A DNA stretch of 64,000 bases, from assembly GCA_030762935.1 (NCBI GenBank), contig CM060897.1, forward strand, positions 114,448,176-114,512,175, in the 5' to 3' direction. Numbering within the stretch: the stretch's first letter is position 1; the number at the start of each line of letters is the position of its first letter. The translations under genes were made by a program, and so were the position numbers. Of this stretch, positions 1 through 12,179 are shown piece by piece. The notes under the pieces are model-generated. The model did no database searches. It had not been told where the DNA came from and saw nothing but the letters and a program-made list of their open reading frames with translations. The DNA comes from Hymenopus coronatus. Taxonomy: Eukaryota; Arthropoda; Insecta; Mantodea; Hymenopodidae.

Positions 1-405
1 TAATGAAGTCATTCAGAATTATGGGTGTTCGGAGACTATTCCCAATAAGTTAAAGACATATATTTAATTTGTGACAAAACTATCTTTAAAATATGGCATT
101 TTAATTTAAATCGTTAGAACCATTTTAAGAAAATCAAATTTTCGACAAATGTTTCAAGTAAGGGGTAGTTGGGTTGGGGGGTTCTTGAACATATTCGTGT
201 CGCATTCATGGCAGATACCAAACTTAATGCCAAATTTGGTATTCAACGGTCTTTTATTATTTAGATATGCTGCCCACAGACAGAGTGAGACCAACCTATA
301 CGGTCATTTTTTCTAAACATGCTCATTTTGGATTCATGGGGTCTGAAAACATGTATTTACAGTGAAATTTCGGTATCAAATAAGCGATAGTAAGTAGAGA
401 GAGCC
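1..405 (-). repeat. TPR family copy, 5' part lies outside window
   Basis: Minus-oriented copy cut by the window edge. It retains the TTCTGGGAAT-like segment (diverged), the GGGTAGTTGGG block, TTCGTGTCGCAT near 195-206 and the GGTATT pair near 220-245. It ends in a GTAGAGAGAG remnant near 392-401. The terminal palindrome has been lost. Old, diverged copy. Confidence 0.8.
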
Positions 406-656
406 GTTTGATGTTGCACATATGATAATTTTAAATAAGCAGTCAACATTAAATGGAAGGATTTAAATACGTAATTGTTTTTATAAGATCAATTTATATC
501 TACCTGAGGTGCAATTCTCTTGGTTAGGAGTTTTATTTAATTAAACTGTCTATAATAGAATACATTAAGCTTAAACTTTTTTCAGTGCAGGTTTCTCGGA
601 TCTTTAAATATGTATATATCTAACAGAAGTTAATCAATGAAGTATTATGAAAACTG

Positions 657-657
657 A

Positions 658-736
<79 letters not shown>
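657..736. repeat. (AAT)n microsatellite
   Basis: About 26 uninterrupted AAT units. On the minus strand it would read as a poly-tyrosine run, which is a translation artefact. Confidence 0.98.
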
Positions 737-1560
737 GAAATTCAGCATACTAAATAATTTCAAAAGACGCTGTAAAACATTTTGTGGAGCCATGTAAAAA
801 CTATTTACAGCAAAGTCCCAAGAGTAATGTTCTAGTAAAGACAAACATAGTCATAGAACAAGGAAAGATGGACGGACGACCGCTGCGCTGTGTACAAAGC
901 ATGAGAATAAGGACACCTTGGTAAATAGTCCTTAATTGCGTAGATGCAGTGCTGACTCTGACTCTGGAGAGAATTGGTAACCGTGTCCTCAGGGAACGAT
1001 AATCTTCATTATCCTGACTGCACTGAGCATTAGCGGAATGGAGCAGAAGGTTTACAGAGCATGGCACGCCAGCTGTCCTGTCACCGAGGCCCGTACTCAT
1101 TAGCACCACTTTTTATGTAATTCTGGACAACATTTGGGAATTAGACTATTTAAAAGTCGGCACTGCGCACGCCTCAAGCAAAGGCGCAATTAAAATGCAA
1201 CGATAAAACGAACATTTCATCTGGGCCCTTCACAGACACACACAAAGAAGAAAAAACGTCAGTATAAAGGTAAACCTTTATGTTCCAAGCATTCCTGCAT
1301 TTCCTTTCTGGATACTATATGGCTTTAAAACTGAAATAATGTGATTCCAACTGATTATGCCTTCGTAGATAGATGTTTTAATTGAACATTTTCAACTCTT
1401 AATATTAATACAGGGATATACGTGCAAATATTTCCAGTACTTATATTTTGAACCTTGGCAACACTGATTGCTGTATGTGTCATCTGGTGTTTTCACTGGA
1501 AAGTTTGACATTGGTGACTACATTTATTTTGTCAATAGAGCACTATTTGTGTTGTTTATA
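737..1560. other. No recognisable gene or repeat
   Basis: Contains a slightly GC-richer patch at 860-1110 with short open frames on the minus strand, none with a recognisable motif. Nothing could be assigned. Confidence 0.5.
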
Positions 1561-1591
1561 GTAACTTTAAAATACGTCTCAGCACAAAAAA

Positions 1592-2075
1592 ATGGAATTA
1601 ACTCATGAAAATGTTCGAAAATAATTGTCGTCGTGGATTATCAAGACAAGAGTGCATTGATCATTTTACTACTACATTTGGTGACGAAGTTCCATCCTTT
1701 GCCACTGTGAACGCTGATAAATTGAGTTTAATCGTAACTGCCGTTCGTTCACTGACGAAATTCGAGAAAGTCGTTCAAAATAAGTTGTGTTAAGAAAAAC
1801 TGATGTGCAAAAGCATATAGTTCCTGAATATTATGCCACAAACTGTGAGATAGAAGCAACCCTAGGCATTAGTTCCATCGACATATATGAAATATTGCAC
1901 GAAAATTTAGCCGTAAAAAGATATAGCTCTTGTTGGATCCCACATAATTTGACACAATCTCAAAACGATGCTGTTGTCGAATGGTACACACGAATGCTCA
2001 AGAATACAAGTGGTTAGAGCAACTAGACGTTGACCAGGAGTTTATGGTTTATATTCGAAAGGGTATTGAGTGCTT
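1592..2075 (+). pseudogene. Mariner transposase relic (N-terminal helix-turn-helix part)
   Basis: Seen: an ATG at 1592 reads MELTHENVRK and then stops. The next frame (from 1605) carries RRGLSRQECIDHF and TTFGDEVPSFATV, and a third frame (1787-2017) carries CEIEATLGISS, HENLAVKR and WIPHNLTQSQ. These are the hallmark N-terminal paired-HTH segments of insect mariner transposases, which bind the element's terminal repeats. At least two frameshifts and loss of the stretch between the two HTH motifs disable it. A diverged trace of the first catalytic segment may follow at 2030-2065. No catalytic core or terminal inverted repeats could be recognised, so this is a truncated, old copy. Confidence 0.85.
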
Positions 2076-2079
2076 AATA

Positions 2080-4200
2080 TGATTCTACTCTTCCAACTCC
2101 TCTCTTACACACGGCTAAAGTGGAAGAAATAATTAATCCACAATATTTAATTGTTACAGGCATAGGAATTTACAAGCAATTAAATTCACGACAAAAGGAA
2201 AAGAACTCGGCATGTTAATGAGCTTAAAGGAGCGACGTCTTGGCTCATATACCATCTCCCTTCATATTACTCTAAAACCATATTACATTACAATGGATCG
2301 ATTAATGTTACTCCTGGTTTACCTTAAGGGGAGTCGAATTGTCCTATCTTACTAATGTTAAAGTTTGACCCATTATCGTAGTAACTACTTAACATAATGA
2401 GCTACAGTTTCCAAGGTCTATTGAGCAACATCTTTACTCTTCATTCATGAAAAATAGAATAGTACCTTTCATTAGAAGGAAAAACATGATTTTTTTAATA
2501 AAGTTCTTAAAATTCTATTGAAAAAAGTTGACCTTTAAATTTTAAAAAATAAATAATCAATATACATACTTTTTTTCGTTGAAATAAAGTATAATTAGCT
2601 GAAAATGTGTGGTGAAAATTCCGGCTCTTACTGTCACTTAGTTTCTGAGATATAGGGGCATTTGTATAGACAATTTTACTTCTTCAGAAACTGCGTTCAA
2701 GCATAACATTTAAAAAAATGTAACCTAACTTTCCAAACACAACTTCGCTGTACTTCGAAACGCTGACATAAAGGAAGTATGAGCGGGATACCAATGTTGC
2801 CAATAGCTAAAGTAAACTTGCCGATAAAAAAAAAAAACAAAAAAAAACCATATTTTCTCTAACACTAATATTTACAAAGTTATTGATGTTTTACTAAGTG
2901 AATGTACCAAAATGTAAAAAACTTCTACGCAGTATTATTTTCAACAATGTTTTTATATTTACCAGTAACGGACCTCTATGAAAGTTATACCAAAATGAGT
3001 GGAAGATTTGAAATATTCATATGCAATTAAAACATGAAAATGTAAAAAAAAATTATGAAAATCTTATTTCAACTCCTCTTATTTTAATTTAAGATAGCAG
3101 TCAGCAAGTGGTGGACTTGTAAAGTCGAAGCAGGCTTACGTCAATGGAGCACAGTGTGAGTAGTGCATATCAAGTAGCGGTAAGGACGTTTCGATTCATT
3201 GTGTCAACGTGTCTGCTTGTTGACTGAAAGTTTTATTTATGATATATACTGCATGTGATCAACTGTACTGATATGAAGTCTATTTACTATAACCTATAAA
3301 CATTTTCAGTCCAATTCAAGCGATAAATAGTACGAAAATCTTGGATGCAATGTTTCGTTATGTAGTGTCTTCAGATATATTCAATCTTTGCATGACATCA
3401 ATACCAAACAGCGAGTTTATCACGCATTGCTGCTTGTGGAGGACTAACGGATGATGAGTAGGACGGGTAGATGTCAACAGGTTCGAGGTCACCTTAGTAA
3501 TATGGAATTTGTGTCGCATATTTCCAATATGTACGTTTGGAACATTCCTAAATTCGCAATCGCAGCATTCACGCTGATAGACAATTCAAATAGGTGGAGA
3601 TTATGGCTACGTAGAGATATTTAATGTCACAACTTATCCATTACTATAAACGATTTTTCATTCTCTTTGCAGCAATAAATGAAAACTGACATAAATAGAA
3701 TAAATAAAGAAAACAGAAAAACTAAAACACCCACAAAATATCCTGGTGAAAAATAGTTCTGCTCTTCCCGGTACATCATCCTGTATACCAAGTCAGCAGT
3801 GCATGCAGTCCATACCTCCACTTAGAAACAAGAGGCTCGCTGAACTAATAATGACGTCATACACTTAAAACAGCCGGCGCTAAAAGCCGAATAAATATGA
3901 AGATCCAGTACTCACTACATATTATAGTGAAATGCACTTAATTATGAAATTTGGTTCTTGTGTTTGTTACAAAACGTTATTTAATTCTAGATGTGTCTTA
4001 TTTCAATATGGTATTTTAGTTTTGTATGTATTAGACTTTATATCACGTTTGTTAATAATACACGCAAACGCTTTAACTGAGGGATGATACAGTGGCTTAG
4101 TGATAGGTGCTTGGAGTTAAACCTCCCAATAGTCTTACAGAAAAGCTGTATTCTGTTTATTGAACTAATTTAATAAGCTTGTGATACATTGAATAATGTA
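2080..4200. other. AT-rich spacer, unassigned
   Basis: Long AT-rich stretch with A-runs (for example 2826-2847) and no recognisable domain on either strand. The only coding-like piece is the small minus-strand frame at 3627-3821, listed separately. Confidence 0.4.
3627..3821 (-). CDS. Small ORF with a predicted membrane helix, unrecognised
   Basis: A 64-residue minus-strand frame. Residues about 28-50 form a strongly hydrophobic stretch (GVLVFLFSLFILFMSVFIYC) followed by a charged tail (KENEK), which looks like a single-pass membrane segment. An AG precedes the second internal ATG, so this could be a terminal exon. No family is recognised and the composition alone could produce such a frame in AT-rich DNA. 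Function unknown. Confidence 0.15.
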   Translation of the reverse strand: MEVWTACTADLVYRMMYREEQNYFSPGYFVGVLVFLFSLFILFMSVFIYCCKENEKSFIVMDKL

Positions 4201-4202
4201 AA

Positions 4203-4490
4203 TGGCGTTTTATTTATGGACGTTCTTTAACTACTGTGATTCTCAGCGTCCTATTCTAAAACTGGGTGTGAAAGACCGCTTAATTTTGCTCAGAAGCCTC
4301 TCTATCAGGTTTGAGGCTATTTTACGTGCCGTAAACATACGGCACGGGAGTAACGGCTTTACTTCCCTCCTGAAGGAAGCCATGCTAAGGATTTTTACAC
4401 TCGAAAAAATCCATCGTCCTCCGCGGGGTTTGATTCGCGACCTTGGGTATATGAAGTTAGCATGGTAACTATTACACCAGGGAGGGCTAC
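4203..4490 (-). mobile_element. tRNA-derived SINE (minus)
   Basis: Read on the minus strand, it begins with an A-box-like TGGTGTAATAGTTACC and a B-box-like GTCGCGAATCAAACCC. A body containing GAGGACGATGGATTTTT and TGGCTTCCTTC follows, and it ends in an ATAAATAAAAC tail. This is the structure of an RNA polymerase III-derived short retroposon mobilised in trans by a LINE. The short + strand ORF across it has no meaning. Confidence 0.7.
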
Positions 4491-4595
4491 TTTGTGATAC
4501 GTTACTATCTACTGTTATAATATTGGCATACTTGGCGTGTTTCGGATAGCATTGGCATAAGTAAATAAATTAAGCAATTTGAAGCTTCCCAACAA

Positions 4596-4935
4596 AGGTA
4601 ATAAATCCGTTGCGCTCCTGGTTTATCAACTCAGCACCTTGCCTCAGTCTGACCAAAGGCGCTGAGTTTACAGACGACTTCCAACGCCTTCCCGGCGCCG
4701 AGAACTGAGTTTCCTCGGCGCAGCCACCGCCATGAGAGGGCGACACTACAGCAGTCCTCGACGATACTAATGAAGAGGAAATGAAAGCTCACAAAGTTTG
4801 GGGGAATAAAGAATCCTCTCCACCATTCGCCTTGTGAACCGGGAAAAACACCGAAAAACCCAATGGGTCACGAACTACCGATTGCACAAACTCCCGTTTG
4901 CCAAACTCTGACGAAACGCCTGAGTCACTTGAAAA
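4596..4935 (-). mobile_element. Probable SINE-like GC-rich fragment (minus)
   Basis: On the minus strand it has the segment GGTTTTTCGGTGTTTTTCCC followed by GGCGAATGGTGGAG. This resembles the body of the other SINEs in the window. It is clearly GC-richer than its surroundings. The tRNA-like head is not convincing, so this may be truncated or a different element. Confidence 0.4.
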
Positions 4936-5032
4936 ACATTACCCAGTAATTAATACTCGCTGTATAATTATGAAAATGAAATAGGATATAAGTTATTAAA
5001 CATAGGTTTTGCATATATTTGCCTCCAGAATT

Positions 5033-5347
5033 GGCGGCGCCGGCGGAGTGGTTAGACCGCTCGCTGCCATCTAGACGGCCAGGCTTCAATCCCAAACGCC
5101 CGCATATGGGATATGTAGTGGACGAAGCTGGTCATCTGGATTCTCCGCCACTCATTGCACAAATTGTTCCATTGTCACCTTCCTATCATCCATTTCACTT
5201 GCATTTCATATCATCCACTTCCTCACGCTCATGCCTGACTACGGATAGACCACTCGTTTCAGGTTCTCCATTCTGTGGTTTGTGCTATTGACTCCCCGAC
5301 AGGCTTCTGACTAGGGGGAGGGTAAGCCGACTACGAAAGGAAACGTA
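5033..5347 (+). mobile_element. tRNA-derived SINE, body type 1
   Basis: Head GGCGGCGCCGGCGGAGTGG (A box) with GGCTTCAATCCCAA (B box), then the shared body GTAGTGGACGAAG, CCTATCATCCATTT, CCATTCTGTGG and AGCCGACTACGAAAGG. The body is shared with 41468-41798 (+) and 27881-28194 (-). A possible imperfect target duplication is GCCTCCAGAAT at 5021-5031 versus GCTTCTAGAAT at 5348-5358 (9 of 11 matching). Confidence 0.85.
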
Positions 5348-5808
5348 GCTTCTAGAATACCTCAGGCGGAGAGGTTATTTTAAGCCCCCACAGGCAGAAA
5401 TAAATTGTGCTCCAGTAGAATACAAACTCATTTAGTGCGTTTTACTTTCTGATGGCATTTAATAGATGAAAAAATCCTTCGTTACGATCGTATATACATT
5501 AGAGTTCACGTACCGTTCCCTGCCTTATGAGCTGCTCAAAGCTAATAAAGCCGGCGTGTGTTTGAACAGATCAAACATCATTTGTTAGGGTCCTATGTTT
5601 TCATTCTCACAAATCCATGCATGTCCTTGTTTGTACAGCATCGCGTATTGCTCTGACCAAAATGTTTGCTGATCCTGCAATATGACGGCAATCGTAACGT
5701 TGTTCGTGTAATAATTTCCTACTCAGACATTCAATTACAATTATTAATGTTATTATTTTTATTATTTTCAGCATTTAAGTTTAAAAATATACACTAGATT
5801 AAAATACA

Positions 5809-6623
5809 TTGATGTGTTCCATTCACATGACCTCCTGTACATCTCAGCTATAAATTATTGATAAAAAAACTTATTATTCTATTTACTTCACACTAATCAA
5901 GAAAAAACAGCACAAATGGCCTTATTACTAGTTTCCATTTAAATTGAACAGAAATAAGGAAGTATCATAGGCTAAGCCCATAATCAAAAGCTGGTTGCCA
6001 TGTTGAACTATCTTTGTTTGTATGCACACAGTTGAATTCCCGTATAGAAAATTATAAGCATTTTAAAGCTGAAAATAATAACCAGGCACATCTAAAAAAC
6101 GATCAGCGCCACAAAAAAAGGTATATAACATAAATTGTGTGTCTTTACGAGATTTACATTTCCTATTAACTACATTTTTGTGTATATCTTACGGTTTACC
6201 AGTAATGCAAATTTTCGAAAATGTATCCCGAATAAAGATGTCTTCAGAGGCTTTTCCCAGAAAATTAAAAATATACATTTTACTTGCGATGTAAATATCA
6301 TTAATATACGATATTTTACTCAAAATTGTTAGAGCAATTTTTGAGAAAATCAAATGCGTAGTTGGGTGTGGGGGGATTTTCTTGAAAATCTTCGTGTCGC
6401 ATCCATGGAAGACACAGAACTTAAATACCAAATTTGGTATTTAATGGCCTTTTCGTTTTAGAGCTATGCTGTCCAAAGACACACACACACGACATTTTTT
6501 CAAAACTTTTTTTTTATTCAGAGATCTTAAACATGTATTTCCAGTGAAATCTTGGTATCGAATTTTAGAGTGCAATTCAATACCTTCTCTGCACACTATG
6601 CACATAGTACGTGCAGAGAAAGT
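5809..6623 (-). repeat. TPR family copy, near full length
   Basis: Runs from GATGTGTTCCATTCACATGA to GTGCAGAGAAAGT. Contains the TTACGGTTTACCAG, TTCGTGTCGCAT and (CA)n core landmarks in the usual order. Overlapping short ORFs are on both strands and are not conserved between copies. Confidence 0.9.
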
Positions 6624-6632
6624 AAAAATCAT

Positions 6633-6720
6633 ATACTTCTATTTCATAATAAGCGAGATAAACATTAGCAGAAGGTGTCCTTATTACTTGGTTGCTTCTA
6701 AGTAGAAGGGCAAAAACTAC
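6633..6720 (-). repeat. TPR family fragment
   Basis: Only the segment ACTTCTATTTCATAATAAGCGA to AAGTAGAAGGGC is present. It abuts the preceding copy directly, so copies here are arranged head to tail. Confidence 0.7.
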
Positions 6721-7075
6721 TGTGTTCCGTTCACCTGATGTCCTTTAGCTGTTCGATAGACAAACCTATTACTCAAAACATTAATCTCTCATCTACATCA
6801 CGCTAATCAAAATAAACATAAGCAGAATTATTCTTACTACGAGCTGCCCCGGAAGTAGAAGGAAAATATCAAAATGCACGGGCTAAATCAATAGTCTCCG
6901 CCTATAAATGCCTGTCGCTACGTGAAACAACAGAAATTCCAATCTCTTTGGTTGCCAGGAATAAACAAACGAGAAATGGAAAAGAAATGTGTATTCCTGT
7001 TTGAGAAAAGTTTAAGTGCCTAATATTTAAACCAATAATCCGGAATATCTCAAAAACGGTTAACTCTAAAAAAAA
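6721..7075 (-). repeat. TPR family, 5' third only
   Basis: Begins at TGTTCCGTTCACCTGATGT, a diverged version of the non-palindromic end, and stops after AAAAACGGTTAACTC where an A-rich tract begins. The distal two thirds are missing. Confidence 0.75.
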
Positions 7076-7154
7076 TTAAAAAAAAATAATAAAACATTAA
7101 AAAATAAAAAATTGGCATGAATTATGTTTTAATTAGATCTACATTTTAGCTTTT

Positions 7155-7850
7155 ATACACGTACAATGAGCGTAGTGTATAGAGAAGGTATTTTACTGCA
7201 CCCAAAAATTCGATACCGAGATTTCACCGGAAATATATGTTTTGAGACCCCCTGAATCATTAAAAGGCATTTTAGATACATGTGCGTATGTATATCTGTG
7301 TGTGTGTGTGTCAATAGGCAGCATATCACAAAAACGAAAATACCGTTAGAAACTAAATTTGGTATTTAAATTTGGTATCTTCCAAGGATCCGACACGAAG
7401 ATTTTGAAGAAAATCACCCCACATCCCAACTACCACTTAAATGGAAAATATATTAAACATTTTAATATACTTATATTACAGATAAAATGTATATCCTGAA
7501 TTTTCTGGGAATAAACTCTGAACACCTCGTTATTCTGGATGACTTTTATTGAATATTGCATAACTGATTAACCAAAAGAGATAGATTACACAAAAACTGT
7601 ATATCGCGATAAAACATACAATATATGTGATATACATTTTTTTTTCGTGGAGTTGGCCGTTTTCGACATTTTCATTTTCAAAAAACTTGTCAACTCTTTG
7701 CCACGCAAAGAAACGGATTTCAATCCCATGGTACCGTTTCTGCTAATGTTTTAACATTAAATAGATAGTAGAATGAGCTTATTAACAATAACTTGACACA
7801 GATATGTAGAGAATGAATGAAAGATATAAGGTTTTATGTGTAATAAGTTT
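7155..7850 (+). repeat. TPR family copy, internally deleted
   Basis: Starts at the palindrome region (GTAGTGTATAGAGAAGG) and carries the (GT)n tract at about 7298-7311 and the ATTCTGGATGA segment. It then lacks two internal segments of the 3' half before ending near 7826-7850. Confidence 0.85.
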
Positions 7851-7852
7851 TT

Positions 7853-8656
7853 ACTTTCTCTACACATACTATCTACATAGTGTATAGAAGAGGTATTGTA
7901 ATGCACTCAAAAATTCGATACCGAGATTTCACCAGAAATACATGTTTTGGGTCCCCTGAATCAAAAAAAAAACATTTTTAGGACTGTTGTAAGCATTGCT
8001 CAAAAACGATAGATACTTTAAATACCAATCTCGGTATTTAAGTTCAACATCTTCCAAGGATGCGACACGAAGATTTTCAAGAAAATCCCCCCACCATCAA
8101 CTATCGTTTACATAGAAAATGTTTCGAAATCTATGATTGTCTTAAACATGGCTCTAAAGATTTTGTTTAAAATGTCGTATATTAAGGATAATTACATGAT
8201 ATCTCTTACATTTTCTGGGAAAAGCCTTTTAATACATCTTTATTTTTCGGAATTTTTCATAAGTGTTAAACCGTAAGAGATAGACAAAAACTTATTTAAT
8301 ATAAAATGTAGACCTCCTTAAAACACACAATTTATGTTATATGGTACATTTTTTAGTGAGGTTGACCGTTTTTGAAACATTCCTTGGTATTGGTTTCAGC
8401 TTTAAAATACCTATATTTTCTCATACGAAGATTAGTCAAAACCTGTCCGTACAAATATAAGAACTTAAACCACATAACAACCAGCTTTTGACTATTGCTT
8501 TAACCTACGGTTCTTACTTATTTCCTTCTACTTAAGTGGAACAAATAATAAGAATATTTTTTTTCTTGATTAGCATGAGGTAAATAGAAGCATAAGCCTT
8601 TTAACAATAACTTGTAGCAAAGACGTAGAGAAAATCATGTGAATGGAACACATCAG
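7853..8656 (+). repeat. TPR family copy, near full length
   Basis: ACTTTCTCTACACATAC at the palindromic end and ACACATCAG at the other. It follows the previous copy after a T-run, a tandem same-orientation arrangement. The usual (GT)n tract is almost absent. Confidence 0.9.
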
Positions 8657-8660
8657 ATTT

Positions 8661-9368
8661 GTGTAATCTTTTATGGTTTACAAGTTATATAAAGGTCATC
8701 CAGAATGAAGAAATCTTCAGAGGCTATTTCCAGAACATTAAAATTATACATTTGGTTCATCATAAAAATATTTTAAACATAAGGTATTTCAATCAAAATC
8801 TAAATTTTCAAAAAATGTTCCATGTAAAGGGTAGTTTAGGGTGGGCACCTTCTTGAAGATCTTCGTGTCGCATCTTTGGAAAATACAAAAATTAAATAAA
8901 GTTTAGTACTTAACGGTGTTTTTTTGAGCTATGCTGTCCACACAAACACACACACACACAAACACACACAGACATATACACAGATCTTTTTGTAAGAAGT
9001 TTTTTTTTTAGATTCAGCGGGACCCAAAACACGTATTTCCGGTGAAATCTCGATATCAAATTTTTGAGTGCATTACAATACCTTCTCTGCCCGCCTGGGT
9101 AGTGTGTCTGCTTCACATTCAAAAGGTCGTGAGTTTTAATCTCGCTTAGGGTGAGTTACCGGGATAAGGTTTTTTCGGGGTTTTCCCTTGTCCTGAGAAG
9201 ACAAATGTCGAGTAACTTTAAGCTCCATGGACCCGAGATCATTTGAGCATCATTTCATTCATTTCATTCATCGTCCGATATGACCAACCAGGTTAAAAGA
9301 CGTTAACCTACAAAAAAATAAAAAAATACCTTCTCTGTACACTATGTACATTGTCCGTATATAGAAAA
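8661..9368 (-). repeat. TPR family copy interrupted by a SINE
   Basis: 5'-truncated copy beginning at TTATGGTTTACAAG. The (CA)n core is at about 8942-8970. Its palindromic end is split by the SINE at 9090-9324, after which CTGTACACTATGTACATTGT resumes. Confidence 0.9.
9090..9324 (+). mobile_element. tRNA-derived SINE with 13-bp target-site duplication
   Basis: Head CCGCCTGGGTAGTGTG (A box) and GAGTTTTAATCTCG (B box). The body has TTTTTCGGGGTTTTCCCTTG and GAGTAACTTTAAGCTCC, and the element ends in TACAAAAAAATAAAAAA. The 13-bp AATACCTTCTCTG occurs immediately before (9077-9089) and after (9325-9337), inside the palindromic end of a TPR copy. The insertion is therefore younger than that copy. 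Same family as the minus copy at 58943-59174. Confidence 0.93.
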
Positions 9369-9372
9369 TAAA

Positions 9373-9940
9373 AATCTAATGTCCTCTATTTGCACGACTT
9401 TCTCTTCATCTTTGTAGCAAATTATTGTCAACAGCGTGTTCTTCTATCTATTTTACGCAATCGAGATACATAATAGCACAAATGCTCTTATTGTATACTT
9501 TTTGGTAAGTAGAAGGAAAATCAGATAATACACTCGGCTAAAGTCATAGTGAAATCTTTTAAAAGCTGGCTTCCCTGTGGTTGAAAACCGTTTCTTTGCA
9601 TGGCTAAAAGTTTATAAATTCCCATAAGAGAAAAGTTTTAAATATTTTACACCTGACACCAATGACATGGAATATCTGGCGAATGGCCAGCTCTACGAAA
9701 AAACGTACCTATATAACATAAATTGTGTGCTTTAACGAGATCTAAGGTTTTTGTGTAGTAAGTTTTTGTCAATTTCTTACGGTTTACCAGTTATACAAAA
9801 TTGAGCAAGATTCATCTAGGATAAAGAGGTCTTCGTCATGGAAATATTTTAATATGCGAAATTTTAAACAATATAATTGTTAAAGATATTTTTGAGAAAT
9901 TCAAAATTTTCAAAAAGCTATTCCATTTTAACGCCCGTTT
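9373..9940 (-). repeat. TPR family copy, 3' part lost
   Basis: Follows the previous copy in the same orientation. Recognisable through TCTTACGGTTTACCAG to TTTTGAGAAATTCAAAATTTTC, then broken at about 9940 by SINE-like and LINE sequence. Confidence 0.85.
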
Positions 9941-9944
9941 GTAC

Positions 9945-10064
9945 TATTTATGGCACCGCAGGCGACGACACTGATAATACATGGAATGAAGATGGAGCAC
10001 CAGTGGAATATGATGGCGGGGAAAACTGGAGAACCCTGAGAAAACCTGGCATTCATATTGTATG
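9945..10064 (-). mobile_element. SINE body fragment (minus)
   Basis: On the minus strand reads GGTTTTCTCAGGGTTCTCC, TTTTCCCCGCCATC and ACTGGTGCTCCATCTTC. This matches the recurrent SINE body without a tRNA head. It lies between the broken TPR copy and the 3' side of the Jockey-like LINE. Confidence 0.5.
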
Positions 10065-10109
10065 AATCACAGTACACCATGTTGTTTTCAACCAAGCTTT
10101 TTAGTAGGT

Positions 10110-11790
10110 GGGTATGTCAAACCATGTTATAAGCTTTGTGAATATCTAAACTCATTCCTATGAGATGTTGTTTATTTAGAAATGTTTCTAGGATTTAATC
10201 CGTTTTGTTCTTGAGTAAAGAAAGATATTTTCTCAGGATACCATCCTAGTAGTTTATTTATGATTTTCTCTAATAATTTACACACTGTGCCTATCAACGC
10301 AATCGCTCTGTTGTTTTAACTGGATGTTGGTGACCATTGTTGGGTTTAAACATTTACATTATAATGGCTTTACGCCATTGGTCCGGAAATACATTTTGTT
10401 CTGTAGAATAGAGTTGAACATTTTGAGTTAATAGATCTTTTTGTCTGTGTAAAATTGCTGTAAGACTCGTAGAGAATGTTGTCAGGCCCCGGACTACTCG
10501 CATTACTACTGTGTATTGCCATGTTAAGTTAGTCTAGAGTTAATTTGTCGTTAAAGCTTTCATCATTTGAATCGCCGGCGTCATTTGTGTGTAGGTGAGA
10601 ACTGGTTTTAAGTTTATAGTTAGCTTCTTCATAACTGGAAGTTATGAAATAGTTTCATTAGACAGTTATATCCTATACATTTTCTACTGGTGTCACTTTT
10701 AAAGAGATCGGAATTGGTAGTTTATTGTTTTTCAGTTGTTTTTTTCCATATTACAGTTTGTATGTTTGATGTGTAAAACAGGATAAAATTGATGACCATG
10801 ATGTGCTCTTGTTTTCTTTTGCAGTTTCTTTTGTGAGAGTTCTTGTTGCATTTCTAAAAGTTTATTTTATTTTCAATGGTTGGATGACATATGTAGTATT
10901 TATAAAAGGCTTTTTATCTTTAATAGCTCTTTTGCAATGTTCGTTCCACCAGATTATTATTTTCTAGAAAAATTTAATGGTGTATTTAGGAATGCTTACT
11001 TCTGCCGAACTGATGATTGCAGTTGTAAATTGCTCTGTTGTGGAACTCATTTATAGGTAGACGTTTGGATGTTATACTTATATCCTGGTTTGTATTTTCA
11101 CTAGTTCCCCTTTTGAAAATTCCATTTTTTATTGATAAATTATATTATTGAATCAAAGTTTCTTTGTTTAGAGTTTAGGGGAAGAGTTAATTTTCTAGAA
11201 AGGTGTCTAACTAAAGGTGTCTTTCTAGAAGGGTGTATATGTCAGTGCTGAGTCAGAGGTCTAATTGGCAAGGTAATATTTTTAACACTGTAGTGTGTAG
11301 GCTTTTAGTGGAGCTCAATATCACTAATTCTGTTTTGTATATCAGTGATTATTTTATTTTCCCTCTGTAGTTAGTGTGAATGATTCCGTATATATGGTTG
11401 TGCGAAACAAGAATGAACGGTTTTGGTATTTGTTCGATGAGTGCATATAAGTCCGGTAGACAAATGCTCTGACTATTAGGTAAACATATGTCAGCTATAC
11501 ACATTGACAATTGGTGTAGCAGTTGTATTATAATGGCTTCAAATTGTGTACTGAGATTTAATTTTAGAACCATTAATTTTTCGTATATTAGTGACAACGC
11601 CCACCGGCTACTTTAGCTTTGGTACGATTTTTATGACGAGGAGAGTAAACTTTAATAGCTATAACAATTCGTATTTAAAATTAATCTATTGCAGAAAATT
11701 GCATTTGGCTGAGGTGAAGCTTTTAGATGAGTTAAGTATCCGTGCCGAGTCCAAAATCTATTCAAGTTCCAAAGAAGAATGAAAGTGCCC
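10110..11790 (-). pseudogene. Jockey-like LINE ORF2 relic (endonuclease and reverse transcriptase)
   Basis: Read on the minus strand, several Jockey-clade hallmarks appear in order. Near 11600-11760 an endonuclease start resembles an IIQWN...FWTRHG...PNAI block. At 11349-11597 there is LNLSTQFEAI...PKPFILVSHNH, where the family has PFIxLGDFNAH, followed by HTNYRGKI. Near 10485 is SPGPDNILYE, the start of the reverse transcriptase, then RAIALIGTVCKLLEKIINK near 10270-10330. Near 10113-10160 is LDIHKAYNMV, the RT motif A with its aspartate kept. Stops and frameshifts are numerous and everything after motif A is missing, so it is a dead, 3'-truncated copy. The protein normally nicks target DNA and reverse-transcribes its own RNA. 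Confidence 0.85.
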
Positions 11791-12179
11791 TTCTTTCAGA
11801 TGTATAGCGGCCCTTTGTTTTAATTTTCTTTGACAAGTTGACCATCTTTTGTTAATTCCTTGTTTTTCACTATATTTATTACTGCAGTTATTTTGCTTTT
11901 CATTCCCTTGCATTTTAAAGCAGGCTGGTCCTCTGTAAGTGAGACTTTCAACGTCGTATGTGTGTGATTATGCAACATTTATAACATCCCAAACTATGTT
12001 ATGCTATCTTGTTTTTTTTGTTTTTTTATTTCTTTTCAAGAGATTTTGGCTTTGTTTCATTTTTATTCTGAATCAACACTTCTTCTTTGGCATTTTGTTC
12101 TGCAGATTTTTCATTTTAGCTCATAATTGCTTTGACTTGTATACTCAGAAATTATTGCCCTTTTTGCTTTGTTTGCTCA

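Noticed and set aside
620..844. ORF with a poly-tyrosine run
   Set aside because: Translation of the AAT microsatellite.
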